Source: Bacteroidota bacterium (GTDB lineage: Bacteria; Bacteroidota; Bacteroidia; Chitinophagales; Chitinophagaceae). From it: a DNA stretch of 38,760 nucleotides. Both the position numbers and the translations under genes were made by a program. Position 1 is the first letter of the stretch, and every line of letters starts with the position of its first letter. The stretch lies in the NCBI GenBank assembly GCA_947451115.1, contig CANFXV010000023.1, positions 1 to 38,760 on the forward strand, in the 5' to 3' direction. The notes below the pieces were generated by a model. That model saw only the letters and a program-made list of their open reading frames with translations, had not been told where the DNA came from and made no database searches. Below are positions 26,959 to 36,422 of this stretch, one piece after another.

Positions 26959-29900
26959 ATGTCGACAATAAAAAATATAAAAGAAAAGTTCAAAGAGTTT
27001 AAACCTACTTCTTGGGCTATTACCAATAAGACCACTATTTATTTAGTGATGTTGTTTCTTAGCTTAGGGGGTATTTATCAATTTCTTACACTTCCTAAAG
27101 AAAACTTTCCTGAAGTAGTCATTCCTAATATTTTTGTGCAAACAGTATATGTAGGTAACTCCCCTAAGGATATAGAAAACTTAGTAACGCGCCCTATTGA
27201 AAAACAAATTAAAAGTATTAGTGGTGTAAAAATTAGCAAATTCACTTCTACTTCTCAACAAGACTTCTCGGCCATTACGGTAGAGTTTAGCACAGATGTA
27301 AAGCCAGAAATTGCTTTACAAAAAGTGAAAGATGCAGTAGATAAAGCTAAGTCTGACCTACCAACTGATTTAACACAACAGCCTAGAGTCATTGAATTAA
27401 ATATCAGTGACATGCCTATCATGTATGTGAACATTAGTGGTAACTATAGTCCTGTTCAATTAAAAAAATATGCCGACGATTTAAAAGATAAATTAGAAAG
27501 CATTTCACAAGTAAATAGAATTGATTTAGTAGGTGCCCCCGAAAGAGAATTTCAAATTAATGTAGATAATTATAGAATGCAAAGCTCGGGTATCACTTTT
27601 GATGATATCAGCGCTGCTATTCAAAGAGAAAACCTTGATTTATCGGGTGGTTTATTAGAAGTAGGTACGATGAACCGTAACCTACAATTAAAAGGTCAAT
27701 TAAAAACTGCCAATGATATTGCAAATATTATTGTACGTAATTCTAATGGAGCTCCTATTTATTTAAGAGATGTGGCTTCTATTAAAGATACCGTGAAGAA
27801 CAATGAAAGCTTTGCACGTTTGAATGGTAAGAATGTACTTACCTTAAATATTGTTAAGCGTAATGGTGAAAACTTAATTGCGACTACCGATGCGGTAAAG
27901 AAAATTGTAGCAGATGCCATTGCCAATGATATTCCCAAAGATGTTAATTTGGTTATTTCTGGCGACACCAGTATTAGAACTAAAAGTTCTTTCACAGACT
28001 TAGTGAACTCGATTGTGATTGGTTTTATTTTAGTGTTGTTGGTATTGATGTTCTTTATGGGTGTCACCAATGCCTTCTTTGTGGCCTTGTCGGTGCCCTT
28101 GAGTATGTTTGTGGCCTTTGTATTGTTACCTGCTGGCGACTTATTAGTAGGTTCACATATTACTTTAAACTTCATGGTTTTATTTGCCCTTTTATTTGGA
28201 TTGGGTATTATAGTTGATGATGCCATTGTAGTTATTGAAAACACACACAGAATTTTTGTGCATGGCAAAGGAAAATTAACTGCTACTACTTCCGCTAAAA
28301 TGGCTGCAGGAGAAGTATTTGTTCCTGTATTAGCAGGTACCATTACGACCTTAGCGCCTTTCTTTCCTTTATTATTCTGGCCTGGTATTATTGGTAAGTT
28401 TATGATTTACCTACCAGCTATGTTAATATTCACTTTAGCAGCATCACTGGTAGTGGCCTTTATCATGAACCCTGTATTTGCAGTAGATTTCATGAACCAC
28501 GAAGAAGTAAAATCTGAGGAACCAAAATCGGCCATGTTTAAGAAAAAAGGTTTCTGGATTCCTATTGGAATTGGAGTCTTTTTAGACTTGATGGGCTTTA
28601 CTTTCTTAGGTAATTTATTGATCTTCTTCATGATTTTAGTAGTTGCCAATAAATATTTTATTACCGATTTAATTGAAAAGTTTCAGACCAACACGCTACC
28701 TAAATTAATGGAGACCTATGAGCGTATTTTACGTCGTGCCTTAAATGGTTGGAGACCAGTTAAATTACTAGTTGGCACTTTTGTTTTATTAATATTTTCT
28801 TTCGTGTTTTTTGGCATTAGCATTAGTACTGGCAGAGTAGGTATTGAATTTTTCCCTAAAGGAGATCCTAACCAAGTATATGTATATTTAAAATTACCTG
28901 TGGGCAGCAAAGTAAACTATACCGATTCTATTACAAAAGTAGTAGAACATAAAGTAGCCAAGGCATTGCAAATGGATAACAATAAAAAGAATCCATTAGT
29001 AGAAAGTATTATTTCTAATGTGGCAGTAGGTGCAGGTGATCCGATGCGTGGCGATAGAAGTACAAGATCTGAATTAGGTCGTGTGCAAGTGAATTTTGTG
29101 GAATATGAAAAACGTCATGGTAAATCAACAGAGCCCTATTTAGATGCGATTCGTGCCGAAATGAAAGGCATTCCTGGTGCTGAATTTACGGTAACACAAG
29201 AATCAAGTGGACCTCCTACCGACCCACCAGTAAATATAGAAGTGCAAGGAGAGGATTTTGACAAATTAGTAAAAACAGCAGTAGGTTTAAAAAATTATTT
29301 AGACGCTGCACAAATACCAGGTATTGATGCATTAAAAATGGATGTAGATTTAGTGAATCCTGAATTAACCTTAACCATTGATAGAGATCGTGCTTTAATT
29401 GAAGGCGTAAGTAGTGCACAAGTAGGTATGCAATTGCGCACTGCCCTCTTTGGTAAAGAGGTTTCTAAAATTAAAGATGGTAAGGATGAATATAAAATTC
29501 AATTAAGAAACGAAGAATTACAAAGAAATAATTTAGTAGACTTATTGAACATGCGTTTATCTTTTAGAGATATGGCTGCAGGAGGTATGGTCAAAAATAT
29601 TCCTATTAGCTCACTTGTAAAAGTAGAACCAACCAACACCTTTGGTAGCATTAATAGAAAAAATCAGAAGAGATTAATTCAATTAAGATCCAATGTTAAA
29701 CTAGATCAAGGCTTTAACCCTACTGCTGTAAACGCAGTCATTGCGCAATACATTGGCAACTTTAAAGGTATTTCTGAAGGAGTGACTGTTAAACAAACAG
29801 GAGAGAACGAACAACAATTAGAAACCGTTGCGTTTTTAGGCAAGGCCTTAGTGATTGCATTGATGTTAATTTTATTTACATTGGTATTGCAGTTTAACTC

Positions 29901-30552
29901 TATTTCTAAATCGGTGATTATCTTAACAGAAATTTTATTTAGTATTATAGGGGTACTTTTAGGCTTCTCTATATTTGGCATGAAAGTATCTGGTGTAATG
30001 ACAGGCCTAGGTATTGTAGGATTGGCTGGTATTGTGGTGAAAAATGGAATATTGGTGATTGAATTTGCCGATGAATTAAGATCAAGAGGCTATAAAACAA
30101 GAGAGGCCGTTATTCAGGCAGGAAAGACAAGAATTATTCCTGTATTGTTAACCGCCCTTGCTGCGATCTTAGGATTTTTACCTATTGCCATTGGTTTTAA
30201 CATCAATTTTGTGACTTTATTTAGTGAGTTAAACCCACATATTTTCTTTGGTGGAGACAACGTAGCCTTTTGGAAACCATTAAGTTGGACCATTATTTAT
30301 GGTTTGGCTTTTGCCTTCTTTATGACTTTGTTTATCGTGCCTGCCATGTATATCATTGCAGAACGCTTACGCAGACCCATGCGCCGTCATTTTGGTGGTA
30401 AGTGGATTAGTATTTTAGGTATTCCTCCACTAACATTTATTTTTATTCCTTTGATGTTTATTACTACATTTATACATAGAAGAAATGAAAAAAGAAGAAT
30501 GGCCAACAATAATGCAGGCGGAGATAAAACAATTAATGGTTCTTGGTATTAA
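26959..30552 (+). CDS. RND-family efflux permease (AcrB/HAE1-like), long form
   Basis: Inner-membrane proton-driven drug/solute pump. The proton-relay residues of the family are present: D420 and D421 in LFGLGIIVDDAIVVIENTHR (TM4) and K1028 in GLAGIVVKNGILVIEFADE (TM10). Two periplasmic domains flank the halves, starting near FPEVVIPNIFVQTVYVG and FFPKGDPNQVYVYLKLPVG. At 1197 residues it is about 150 longer than AcrB. The extra length includes a hydrophobic pair at roughly 531-563 (GFWIPIGIGVFLDLMGFTF, NLLIFFMILVVANKYF) between TM6 and TM7 and a hydrophobic C-terminal segment after the last pump helix (ISILGIPPLTFIFIPLMFITTF). The substrate is unknown. Confidence 0.95.
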   Translation: MSTIKNIKEKFKEFKPTSWAITNKTTIYLVMLFLSLGGIYQFLTLPKENFPEVVIPNIFVQTVYVGNSPKDIENLVTRPIEKQIKSISGVKISKFTSTSQQDFSAITVEFSTDVKPEIALQKVKDAVDKAKSDLPTDLTQQPRVIELNISDMPIMYVNISGNYSPVQLKKYADDLKDKLESISQVNRIDLVGAPEREFQINVDNYRMQSSGITFDDISAAIQRENLDLSGGLLEVGTMNRNLQLKGQLKTANDIANIIVRNSNGAPIYLRDVASIKDTVKNNESFARLNGKNVLTLNIVKRNGENLIATTDAVKKIVADAIANDIPKDVNLVISGDTSIRTKSSFTDLVNSIVIGFILVLLVLMFFMGVTNAFFVALSVPLSMFVAFVLLPAGDLLVGSHITLNFMVLFALLFGLGIIVDDAIVVIENTHRIFVHGKGKLTATTSAKMAAGEVFVPVLAGTITTLAPFFPLLFWPGIIGKFMIYLPAMLIFTLAASLVVAFIMNPVFAVDFMNHEEVKSEEPKSAMFKKKGFWIPIGIGVFLDLMGFTFLGNLLIFFMILVVANKYFITDLIEKFQTNTLPKLMETYERILRRALNGWRPVKLLVGTFVLLIFSFVFFGISISTGRVGIEFFPKGDPNQVYVYLKLPVGSKVNYTDSITKVVEHKVAKALQMDNNKKNPLVESIISNVAVGAGDPMRGDRSTRSELGRVQVNFVEYEKRHGKSTEPYLDAIRAEMKGIPGAEFTVTQESSGPPTDPPVNIEVQGEDFDKLVKTAVGLKNYLDAAQIPGIDALKMDVDLVNPELTLTIDRDRALIEGVSSAQVGMQLRTALFGKEVSKIKDGKDEYKIQLRNEELQRNNLVDLLNMRLSFRDMAAGGMVKNIPISSLVKVEPTNTFGSINRKNQKRLIQLRSNVKLDQGFNPTAVNAVIAQYIGNFKGISEGVTVKQTGENEQQLETVAFLGKALVIALMLILFTLVLQFNSISKSVIILTEILFSIIGVLLGFSIFGMKVSGVMTGLGIVGLAGIVVKNGILVIEFADELRSRGYKTREAVIQAGKTRIIPVLLTALAAILGFLPIAIGFNINFVTLFSELNPHIFFGGDNVAFWKPLSWTIIYGLAFAFFMTLFIVPAMYIIAERLRRPMRRHFGGKWISILGIPPLTFIFIPLMFITTFIHRRNEKRRMANNNAGGDKTINGSWY

Positions 30553-30574
30553 TTTATAAAATAAAAAACAAGTG

Positions 30575-31714
30575 ATGATGAAAAAATATTTAGTAGCTAG
30601 CTTAGTGTTATTTTGCTTTTTATCCATTTTCAATATGGCTTGTTCCTTTAACAACACAAATAAAAATGCTATGGATACTGCTAGCGTGACCACTAAAAAT
30701 TTTGGGACCTTGGAAGGAAAGCCTGTAACAGAATATACTTTAACCAATGCCGCTGGCATGCAAGTAGGCATCATTAATTATGGCGCCATACTTACTAAAA
30801 TAATTACCAAAGATAAAACAGGTGCCTTGGGTGATGTAATTACAGGCTATGAGTCTATAGATGGTTATGTTCAAAAAGGCAATCCTTATTTTGGTGCCAT
30901 CATTGGAAGATACGCCAACCGCCTTGCTAAAGGGGCTTATAAAGTAGATGGTGTAGCTTATACAGCGGCCATCAACAACAATGGGCAATCCTTGCATGGA
31001 GGTTTAAAAGGCTTTGACAAGGTTTTATGGGAAGCGGTTGTTTTACCTGGAGATTCTAGCATTCAATTGAGTTATGTAAGCGTAGATGGAGAGGAAGGTT
31101 ATCCAGGAAATTTAAAAGTGCAAGTAGTGTATACCTTAACCGAAAACAATTCGATTAAAATTGAATATACCGCTACGACGGATAAAACCACCGTACTTAA
31201 TTTAACCAATCATGCTTATTTTAATTTAACTGCTGGTAAGTCCCCAAATATTTATGAGCATATCGTACAATTGAATGCCAATAAATATACACCTGTAGAT
31301 AGTAATTTAATTCCAACAGGTGAACTATTAGATGTTAAAGGAACGCCAATGGATTTTACGACCCCTAAAAAAGTGGGTCAAGATCTTGATAAAGTGGCAG
31401 GTGGCTATGACCATAACTGGGTATTGAACAAAGCAGATGGCTTAGCAGAAATCGCTTCTGTCTATGAACCAATCAGTGGGCGTTATTTAACAGTAGCCAC
31501 TACCGAACCTGGCATTCAATTTTATACTGGTAACTTTTTAACCGGCACTTTAACGGGTACTAAAAAAGGTATTGTATATAATAAGCATTATGCCTTGACT
31601 TTAGAAACCCAACATTTTCCTGATAGTCCTAACCAGCCTGGTTTTCCAAGTACTTTATTAAAACCGGGCGAGACCTATCACCAAACTACCGTGTATAGTT
31701 TCTCTACAAAATAA
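30575..31714 (+). CDS. galM: Aldose 1-epimerase, probably exported
   Basis: Interconverts alpha and beta anomers of galactose and related sugars. Family landmarks are clear: GRYANRLAKG (substrate arginine), INNNGQSLHGGLKGFDK, NLTNHAYFNL (catalytic histidine), HNWVLNK and LTLETQHFPDSPNQPGFPS (catalytic glutamate). An N-terminal hydrophobic segment ending in FNMACSFNN suggests export, and the cysteine could be lipidated though the lipobox is not canonical. The frame includes a GTG at 30572; I chose the next ATG at 30575 (379 residues), and ATG at 30578 is equally possible. It lies only 22 bp after the RND gene, so it may be co-transcribed, and it converges with galK. Confidence 0.92.
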   Translation: MMKKYLVASLVLFCFLSIFNMACSFNNTNKNAMDTASVTTKNFGTLEGKPVTEYTLTNAAGMQVGIINYGAILTKIITKDKTGALGDVITGYESIDGYVQKGNPYFGAIIGRYANRLAKGAYKVDGVAYTAAINNNGQSLHGGLKGFDKVLWEAVVLPGDSSIQLSYVSVDGEEGYPGNLKVQVVYTLTENNSIKIEYTATTDKTTVLNLTNHAYFNLTAGKSPNIYEHIVQLNANKYTPVDSNLIPTGELLDVKGTPMDFTTPKKVGQDLDKVAGGYDHNWVLNKADGLAEIASVYEPISGRYLTVATTEPGIQFYTGNFLTGTLTGTKKGIVYNKHYALTLETQHFPDSPNQPGFPSTLLKPGETYHQTTVYSFSTK

Positions 31715-31730
31715 TAAAATTTAAATCAAT

Positions 31731-31764
31731 AAAAAACCAGCTTTCAAAAAGGGCTGGTTTTTTT
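31731..31764. terminator. Bidirectional terminator between galM and galK
   Basis: Stem AAAAAACCAGC (31731-31741) against GCTGGTTTTTT (31753-31763), with an A-run on one side and a T-run on the other, so it can stop transcription from both converging genes. The T-run overlaps the galK stop codon at 31763-31765. Confidence 0.85.
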
Positions 31765-32935
31765 AGGCTATTAGATGGGTGCCTGCTTCGATGCTTGTAC
31801 TATAAATAGCCAGGGGTTGTTGATAAGCACTTAAATAGTTTGCAGCTATTTCTTGGCTGATGGCATCTACTGCCGAATTTTTTATGATATTAATGGTGCA
31901 GCCACCAAAGCCACCCCCCATCATTCTAGCACCAATCACATTTTCATTTTGCTTAACCGCTTCTACTAAAAAATCTAATTCGGGACAACTTACTTCATAC
32001 AACTTTGATAAGCCTTCATGGGTGGCAAACATTTTTTTCCCAAAGGCTAGCATATCACCAGCTACTAAATCTTTTACAGCTAATTGGACACGCTCTATTT
32101 CTTCCACCACATATTTACATCTTTGATATATTTTAGCATTGGTTGAATTATTATTGAATGCCAAACATTCTTCTACTTTTTCTATATTAATATTCCTGAA
32201 TGTTTTTAGAGAGGGATATTTTTCTTGAATCATTTTTAATCCCTGCTCGCACTCTAACCTGCGGGTATTGTATTCAGAAGAAGCTAATGCATGTTTAATT
32301 TGAGTATCAAATAAGACAATGCTATAATCTTTTAACACTAAAGGATAATAGGTATAAGCCAAGCTAGCACAGTCCAATAATATTACTTTGTTTTTTTGTC
32401 CATGCAAACTGGCAAACATATCCATCAGTCCGCATTTGACACCAGCAAACTGGTGTTCTGCTTTCTGTGCCATCAAGGCCATCTCCATTTTAGTTAATTG
32501 CAATTCATACAATTCATTCAGTGCAAATAGCACAGCGCACTCCACGGCTGCAGAACTGGACAAGCCTGCACCACTAGGAATATTGCCTTGTATACAAATA
32601 TTAAAACCTTTAATGAGGTCGTCTTTAGTATTTATTTTTTCTAGCACTTGATGAACTACCCCAATAAGGTAGTTCACCCATGATGTAGCATGTGGCGCTA
32701 GATGGTGAATTGGTAAAATTATAGTTTGTCCCAAATCCAATGCCACCATATGTATTGCGCCATCAGTTCTTTTGCCTATTGCCACTTGGATGTATTTATC
32801 AATGGCAGCAGGCAATACAAAACCATGGTTGTAATCGGTATGTTCTCCTATTAAATTAATACGGCCTGGCGATTGCACTGCCAATAATGGCGCGTAGTTA
32901 AAATGATTTAAAAATTGACTGCGAATGTCTAACAT
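31763..32935 (-). CDS. galK: Galactokinase
   Basis: ATP-dependent phosphorylation of galactose to galactose 1-phosphate, the first step of the Leloir pathway. A GHMP kinase of 390 residues with the galactokinase signature GRINLIGEHTDYN at about 24-36, the ATP-binding motif NIPSGAGLSSSAAVECA, and the C-terminal motif GARMMGGGFGGCTI. Catalytic-region block GLMDMFASLHGQ is also present. ATG start at 32933-32935. It is 24 bp after an aminotransferase gene and converges with galM; galT and galE are not in the window. Confidence 0.96.
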   Translation of the reverse strand: MLDIRSQFLNHFNYAPLLAVQSPGRINLIGEHTDYNHGFVLPAAIDKYIQVAIGKRTDGAIHMVALDLGQTIILPIHHLAPHATSWVNYLIGVVHQVLEKINTKDDLIKGFNICIQGNIPSGAGLSSSAAVECAVLFALNELYELQLTKMEMALMAQKAEHQFAGVKCGLMDMFASLHGQKNKVILLDCASLAYTYYPLVLKDYSIVLFDTQIKHALASSEYNTRRLECEQGLKMIQEKYPSLKTFRNINIEKVEECLAFNNNSTNAKIYQRCKYVVEEIERVQLAVKDLVAGDMLAFGKKMFATHEGLSKLYEVSCPELDFLVEAVKQNENVIGARMMGGGFGGCTINIIKNSAVDAISQEIAANYLSAYQQPLAIYSTSIEAGTHLIA

Positions 32936-32959
32936 AAAATAAAATGGTTTTATGTTTAA

Positions 32960-34096
32960 TTATAATTTTTGTAAACAGGCAGCAGCCGCATCAAGGGTAG
33001 CCTCTTTTTTAGCAAAACAAAGTCTTATCACTTTATGATCGGTGCCATCGTGATAAAAAGCAGACATAGGTATTACTGCCACGCCGAAGTCCTTGACCAA
33101 TTTTTGGGCAAATACTTGATCAGATTCATTGGATAATCCAGCATAACTATAAGATTCAAAATAAGAACCAGAAGAAGCAATATACTTTAAAGGCGTATTG
33201 GCTAATAATTTTCTTAAGTAGTCCCTTTTTGCTTGATAGAAATTACCTAAACTTAAATAAGCTTCTTTAGCTAGCATATGTTTTGCAATTCCCAATTGTT
33301 TAGGGGTATCGCAACTAAAAGCATTGAACTGATGTACTTTACGGTACTCTTTTATTAAATTTTCAGGAGCCACACAATAGCCTAGCTTCCAGCCTGTGCA
33401 GTGATAAGTTTTACCAAAGGAGAAACAAACAAAACTACGTGCGAATAATTCGGGATACTTTAATACTGATTCATGTTTTTTATCATCATAGATCAAATGC
33501 TCGTATACCTCATCACTGATCAAGTATAAGTGATTGCTCAATACTATTTCTTGCAATTGAAGCATATCTTCCTTGGTCATTACTACGCCTGTTGGATTAT
33601 GTGGCGTATTCACCAATATGGCTTTTGTTTTTTTAGTGATGGCAGCTTTTACTTTATCCCATGGAATACTATAATTAGGAAACTCTAAAGCAATAGGCAC
33701 CACAATACCTCCATTGAAGGTAATATTGGGAATATAACTATCATAAGCAGGTTCGAATATAATGACTTCATCACCTGGTTGAATGATGGTTGAAAAAGCA
33801 GAGAATATGGCATACGTGCCTCCGGGTGTAACCGTTATTTCGGTTTCAGGTTGGATGGTGGTTTGGTATAAGAAATTAATTTTTTCTGCCAATCTTTCTC
33901 TTAATATAGGCGCCCCATAGGTATGTGCATATTGATTCCCACCTGCTTTCATGGCTTCTGTGACACAATCAATAAGTGCCTCACTCATAGGAAAATCAGG
34001 AAAGCCTTGGCCTAAATTGATGGCATTATGCTTTACCGCCAATTGGCTCATGACTGTAAAAATACTAGTGCCAATATGGGGAAGCTTTGACTGCAT
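32960..34096 (-). CDS. PLP class I aminotransferase (methionine/kynurenine type)
   Basis: Fold-type I aminotransferase of 378 residues. PLP contacts are readable: NTPHNPTG (N163-G170), ISDEVYEH (D195, Y198) and the PLP lysine K229 in FSFGKTYHCTGWKLGY; a late arginine in KVIRLCFAKKE should hold the substrate carboxylate. The GKTYHCTGWK form resembles YbdL-like methionine aminotransferases and kynurenine aminotransferases rather than IlvE, which has a different fold, so it is not a clear candidate for the missing branched-chain transaminase. It is 7 bp after the TolC-like gene and 24 bp before galK. Confidence 0.85.
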   Translation of the reverse strand: MQSKLPHIGTSIFTVMSQLAVKHNAINLGQGFPDFPMSEALIDCVTEAMKAGGNQYAHTYGAPILRERLAEKINFLYQTTIQPETEITVTPGGTYAIFSAFSTIIQPGDEVIIFEPAYDSYIPNITFNGGIVVPIALEFPNYSIPWDKVKAAITKKTKAILVNTPHNPTGVVMTKEDMLQLQEIVLSNHLYLISDEVYEHLIYDDKKHESVLKYPELFARSFVCFSFGKTYHCTGWKLGYCVAPENLIKEYRKVHQFNAFSCDTPKQLGIAKHMLAKEAYLSLGNFYQAKRDYLRKLLANTPLKYIASSGSYFESYSYAGLSNESDQVFAQKLVKDFGVAVIPMSAFYHDGTDHKVIRLCFAKKEATLDAAAACLQKL

Positions 34097-34103
34097 CTAG
34101 CCT

Positions 34104-35429
34104 TTAAAATTTCAATTGATTCGAAATACGTTTTAATTCAATCTCTGCCACTTTTGCGGTGTACTTTAAACTTACCAATCTAAAGCCAGCATTCTCAAAA
34201 CTTTGTTGCGCTTGTTTTACATCTACCATTGTAGCTTGACCCAATTGATATTTTTGCATGACTAAGCTAAGTAAAGATTGTGCCATGCTATAATTATCTG
34301 TTTCAATCGGTAATTGTTCTAGACTATTTTTATAAGAATCAAAAGTTTTGTAAGCATTCGTATAAATATCTTTACTTAAACTTTGTGTTTGTACTTCTGC
34401 ATTTTTTGAATTGATTCTTGCATTGGTTAAAGTTTTTTTAGCAGCACCTCCAACATATAAAGGAATTGATAAGTTAACCCCTAAAAACGGCCCATAGTTT
34501 TCATTCAATAAACTAAAACCGGCTGCCGAACTACTGCTACTCAAGTTATAACCTGTACTTGCTCTTAGTGTAGGATACATTAAGGCCTTAGTTTCTTTTT
34601 CTAACTGTTGATTTATTTTTATCTGTGTACTTAAGGCAGCTAATTGCGGGTTGTTGTTTAAGCCTGAGGAAATACTATTGGCTCCTTTATCAAAATTTAA
34701 TTGATTGTCGATCGCAATCGTATCGTTAATGACGATAGAGGAACTTATGTCATCTTTATTATTAATGGTTCTAGCTAAATCTGTTTTGGCTTGTGCAATA
34801 ATTAATAATTGATTTTGCTTGGCTTGTAATAAAGCATTTAAATCTATATTAGATTGTAACATATCGGTTTGATTCGCTACCCCTATTTGTTGTCTTGTTT
34901 TTACTATGTCTAATCTTTCTCGACTGGTTTCAATTGATTTTTCTATGGTTTTTAAATAAGCTTGCTGACGTACTACATTGTAATATTGCTGCATCACTTG
35001 TGCTGTTGTATTTTGCATTTGTGCTTGCAACAAATATCCATTTTGCTTTTCGATCATTGCTAATCGATCTTTATACGCCATAATTCTATAGCCATTAAAA
35101 ATGATGACAGAAGCTGTAAGCCCAGCTGACAAAGTATTTCCGTCTACACCAGTTTTAGTAGTGTTACGACTAGGATCTGCAAATTTTTGTTCAATAGTGG
35201 ATAATGATTTATTATTATTTGCTGTAGCAGAGAGTGTTGGTAAGCCGCCTGCTACTCCATAATCATTGTTGTTTTTTGCAATGGATAAATTATTCTCCAC
35301 CAATTGAATATCGTAACTATTTTGAAGTGCTGCCTTAATGGCCTCATTTAAGCTAATAGCCTTTTGTGCATTCGCGTTAATTAGCAATGAAAAACAAAGG
35401 ATAAAAAATATATAAATGGATTTTTGCAT
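34104..35429 (-). CDS. TolC-family outer membrane protein (second copy, no pump alongside)
   Basis: A 441-residue outer-membrane efflux protein. Residues 1-21 form a signal peptide (QKSIYIFFILCFSLLINANAQ). The two OEP repeats are seen in ISLNEAIKAALQNSYDIQLVENNLSIAKNN and, in the second half, NNPQLAALSTQIKINQQLEKETKALMYPTLRASTGYNL and LLSLVMQKYQLGQATMVDVKQAQQSFENAGF. Unlike the other copy in this window, it is not next to adaptor or permease genes; its neighbours are pyrH upstream and an aminotransferase downstream. It could be shared by pumps encoded elsewhere, or serve another export route. Confidence 0.9.
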   Translation of the reverse strand: MQKSIYIFFILCFSLLINANAQKAISLNEAIKAALQNSYDIQLVENNLSIAKNNNDYGVAGGLPTLSATANNNKSLSTIEQKFADPSRNTTKTGVDGNTLSAGLTASVIIFNGYRIMAYKDRLAMIEKQNGYLLQAQMQNTTAQVMQQYYNVVRQQAYLKTIEKSIETSRERLDIVKTRQQIGVANQTDMLQSNIDLNALLQAKQNQLLIIAQAKTDLARTINNKDDISSSIVINDTIAIDNQLNFDKGANSISSGLNNNPQLAALSTQIKINQQLEKETKALMYPTLRASTGYNLSSSSSAAGFSLLNENYGPFLGVNLSIPLYVGGAAKKTLTNARINSKNAEVQTQSLSKDIYTNAYKTFDSYKNSLEQLPIETDNYSMAQSLLSLVMQKYQLGQATMVDVKQAQQSFENAGFRLVSLKYTAKVAEIELKRISNQLKF

Positions 35430-35507
35430 ACTATAAAATTAAGTGAGCCTATACCAAAACTCGAATAAATTACATCAGTGGTGAAATCATTTTAGTGTAA
35501 GCTCCTA

Positions 35508-36224
35508 TTAGCCCACCAAGGTACCAATGGCAGCCCCTTGCACTACTTTTAATAGATTGCCTGGCTGGTTCATATCAAATACAATAATGGGTAATTTGTT
35601 TTCCATACATAAGGTGAACGCAGTCGTATCCATTACTTTTAAATTTTTTGAAATACATTCTTGGAAACTAATGGTTTCAAATTTTACTGCTGATGGATTT
35701 TTTTCTGGATCACTATCGTACACACCATCTACACGGGTTCCTTTTAAAATCACATCTGCCTTCATTTCTATGGCTCTCAAAGAGCCTGCTGTATCGGTAG
35801 TAAAATAAGGATTACCTGTGCCTGCTCCAAAAATAACCACTCTTCCTTTTTCTAAATGACGCAATGCTTTACGACGGATATATGGTTCTGCTACTTGCTC
35901 CATCACAATGGCAGATTGTAATCTTGTATAGACTCCAATTTTTTCCAACATAGCTTGTATAGCCATCGCATTGATTACCGTGGCTAGCATTCCCATATAA
36001 TCTCCATGTGCACGTTCGATACCACTATCGGCCTCATTCATTCCTCTATAAATATTTCCTCCGCCAATAACAATGGCTACTTGCACCCCTAGTTCTACTA
36101 CTTGCTTAATTTCAGTGGCATATTGTTCAATGATTTTAGGATCAAATGGATCACCATTTTTTTGATTTCCTAATAATGCCTCTCCTGATAATTTCAATAA
36201 TACACGCTTGTATTTTGGCAACAT
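35508..36224 (-). CDS. pyrH: UMP kinase
   Basis: Phosphorylates UMP to UDP with ATP; the bacterial enzyme is a hexamer of the amino acid kinase fold, unlike eukaryotic UMP/CMP kinases. The 238-residue protein shows [14 protein letters not shown], the glycine-rich [13 protein letters not shown], the [19 protein letters not shown] helix, and the late [20 protein letters not shown] and [13 protein letters not shown] blocks. ATG start at 36222-36224. It follows tsf in the usual rpsB-tsf-pyrH order but is separated by strong hairpins, so it probably also has its own promoter. frr, often next, is not downstream here. Confidence 0.97.
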   Translation of the reverse strand: MLPKYKRVLLKLSGEALLGNQKNGDPFDPKIIEQYATEIKQVVELGVQVAIVIGGGNIYRGMNEADSGIERAHGDYMGMLATVINAMAIQAMLEKIGVYTRLQSAIVMEQVAEPYIRRKALRHLEKGRVVIFGAGTGNPYFTTDTAGSLRAIEMKADVILKGTRVDGVYDSDPEKNPSAVKFETISFQECISKNLKVMDTTAFTLCMENKLPIIVFDMNQPGNLLKVVQGAAIGTLVG

Positions 36225-36269
36225 AGCTCTTCTAATTTTGTACTTGCAAGATAAGAATTTTGGGGCAAC

Positions 36270-36303
36270 AAAAAAGGGTCCCCCCGAGTAATCGGGGGGA
36301 CCC
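36270..36303 (-). terminator. Strong hairpin terminator upstream of pyrH
   Basis: A perfect 12-bp GC-rich stem (36276-36287 against 36292-36303) with a 4-base loop, followed on the minus strand by a T-run (36270-36275). It lies between tsf and pyrH and reads as an intrinsic terminator for the rpsB-tsf transcript. Confidence 0.85.
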
Positions 36304-36337
36304 TGTATATTTCATTAGATCTTAAGGTTTTTGCTCC

Positions 36338-36366
36338 TCAAAGCGCCCGTTTATGGGGTGCTTTGA
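36338..36366. other. Second hairpin in the tsf-pyrH gap
   Basis: An 11-bp stem with one G-T pair (36338-36348 against 36356-36366) and a 7-nt loop. No U-run follows in either direction, so an RNA processing or mRNA-stabilising stem fits better than a terminator. Confidence 0.5.
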
Positions 36367-36388
36367 AAAAATCATAAGAGTGGGAAAG

Positions 36389-36421
36389 AATAAAAAATTA
36401 AATTCTTTAGAATTTTTTATT
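36389..36421. repeat. AT-only inverted repeat directly after tsf
   Basis: Arms AATAAAAAATT (36389-36399) and AATTTTTTATT (36411-36421), 11 bp, starting two bases beyond the tsf stop. It is weak as RNA, but the T-rich arm could help 3'-end formation together with the two stems further on. Confidence 0.4.
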
Positions 36422-36422
36422 C

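Noticed and set aside
27759..28343. A 194-codon open frame antisense to the RND permease gene
   Set aside because: It lies entirely within a well-supported gene, has a low-complexity Lys/Thr/Asn-rich composition and no recognisable domain. Long antisense frames are expected opposite hydrophobic, AT-rich coding sequence.
32960..34096. The class I aminotransferase as the missing branched-chain transaminase IlvE
   Set aside because: IlvE is a fold-type IV PLP enzyme. This protein has fold-type I motifs (NPHNPTG-like block, SFGKTYH lysine) of the methionine/kynurenine group.
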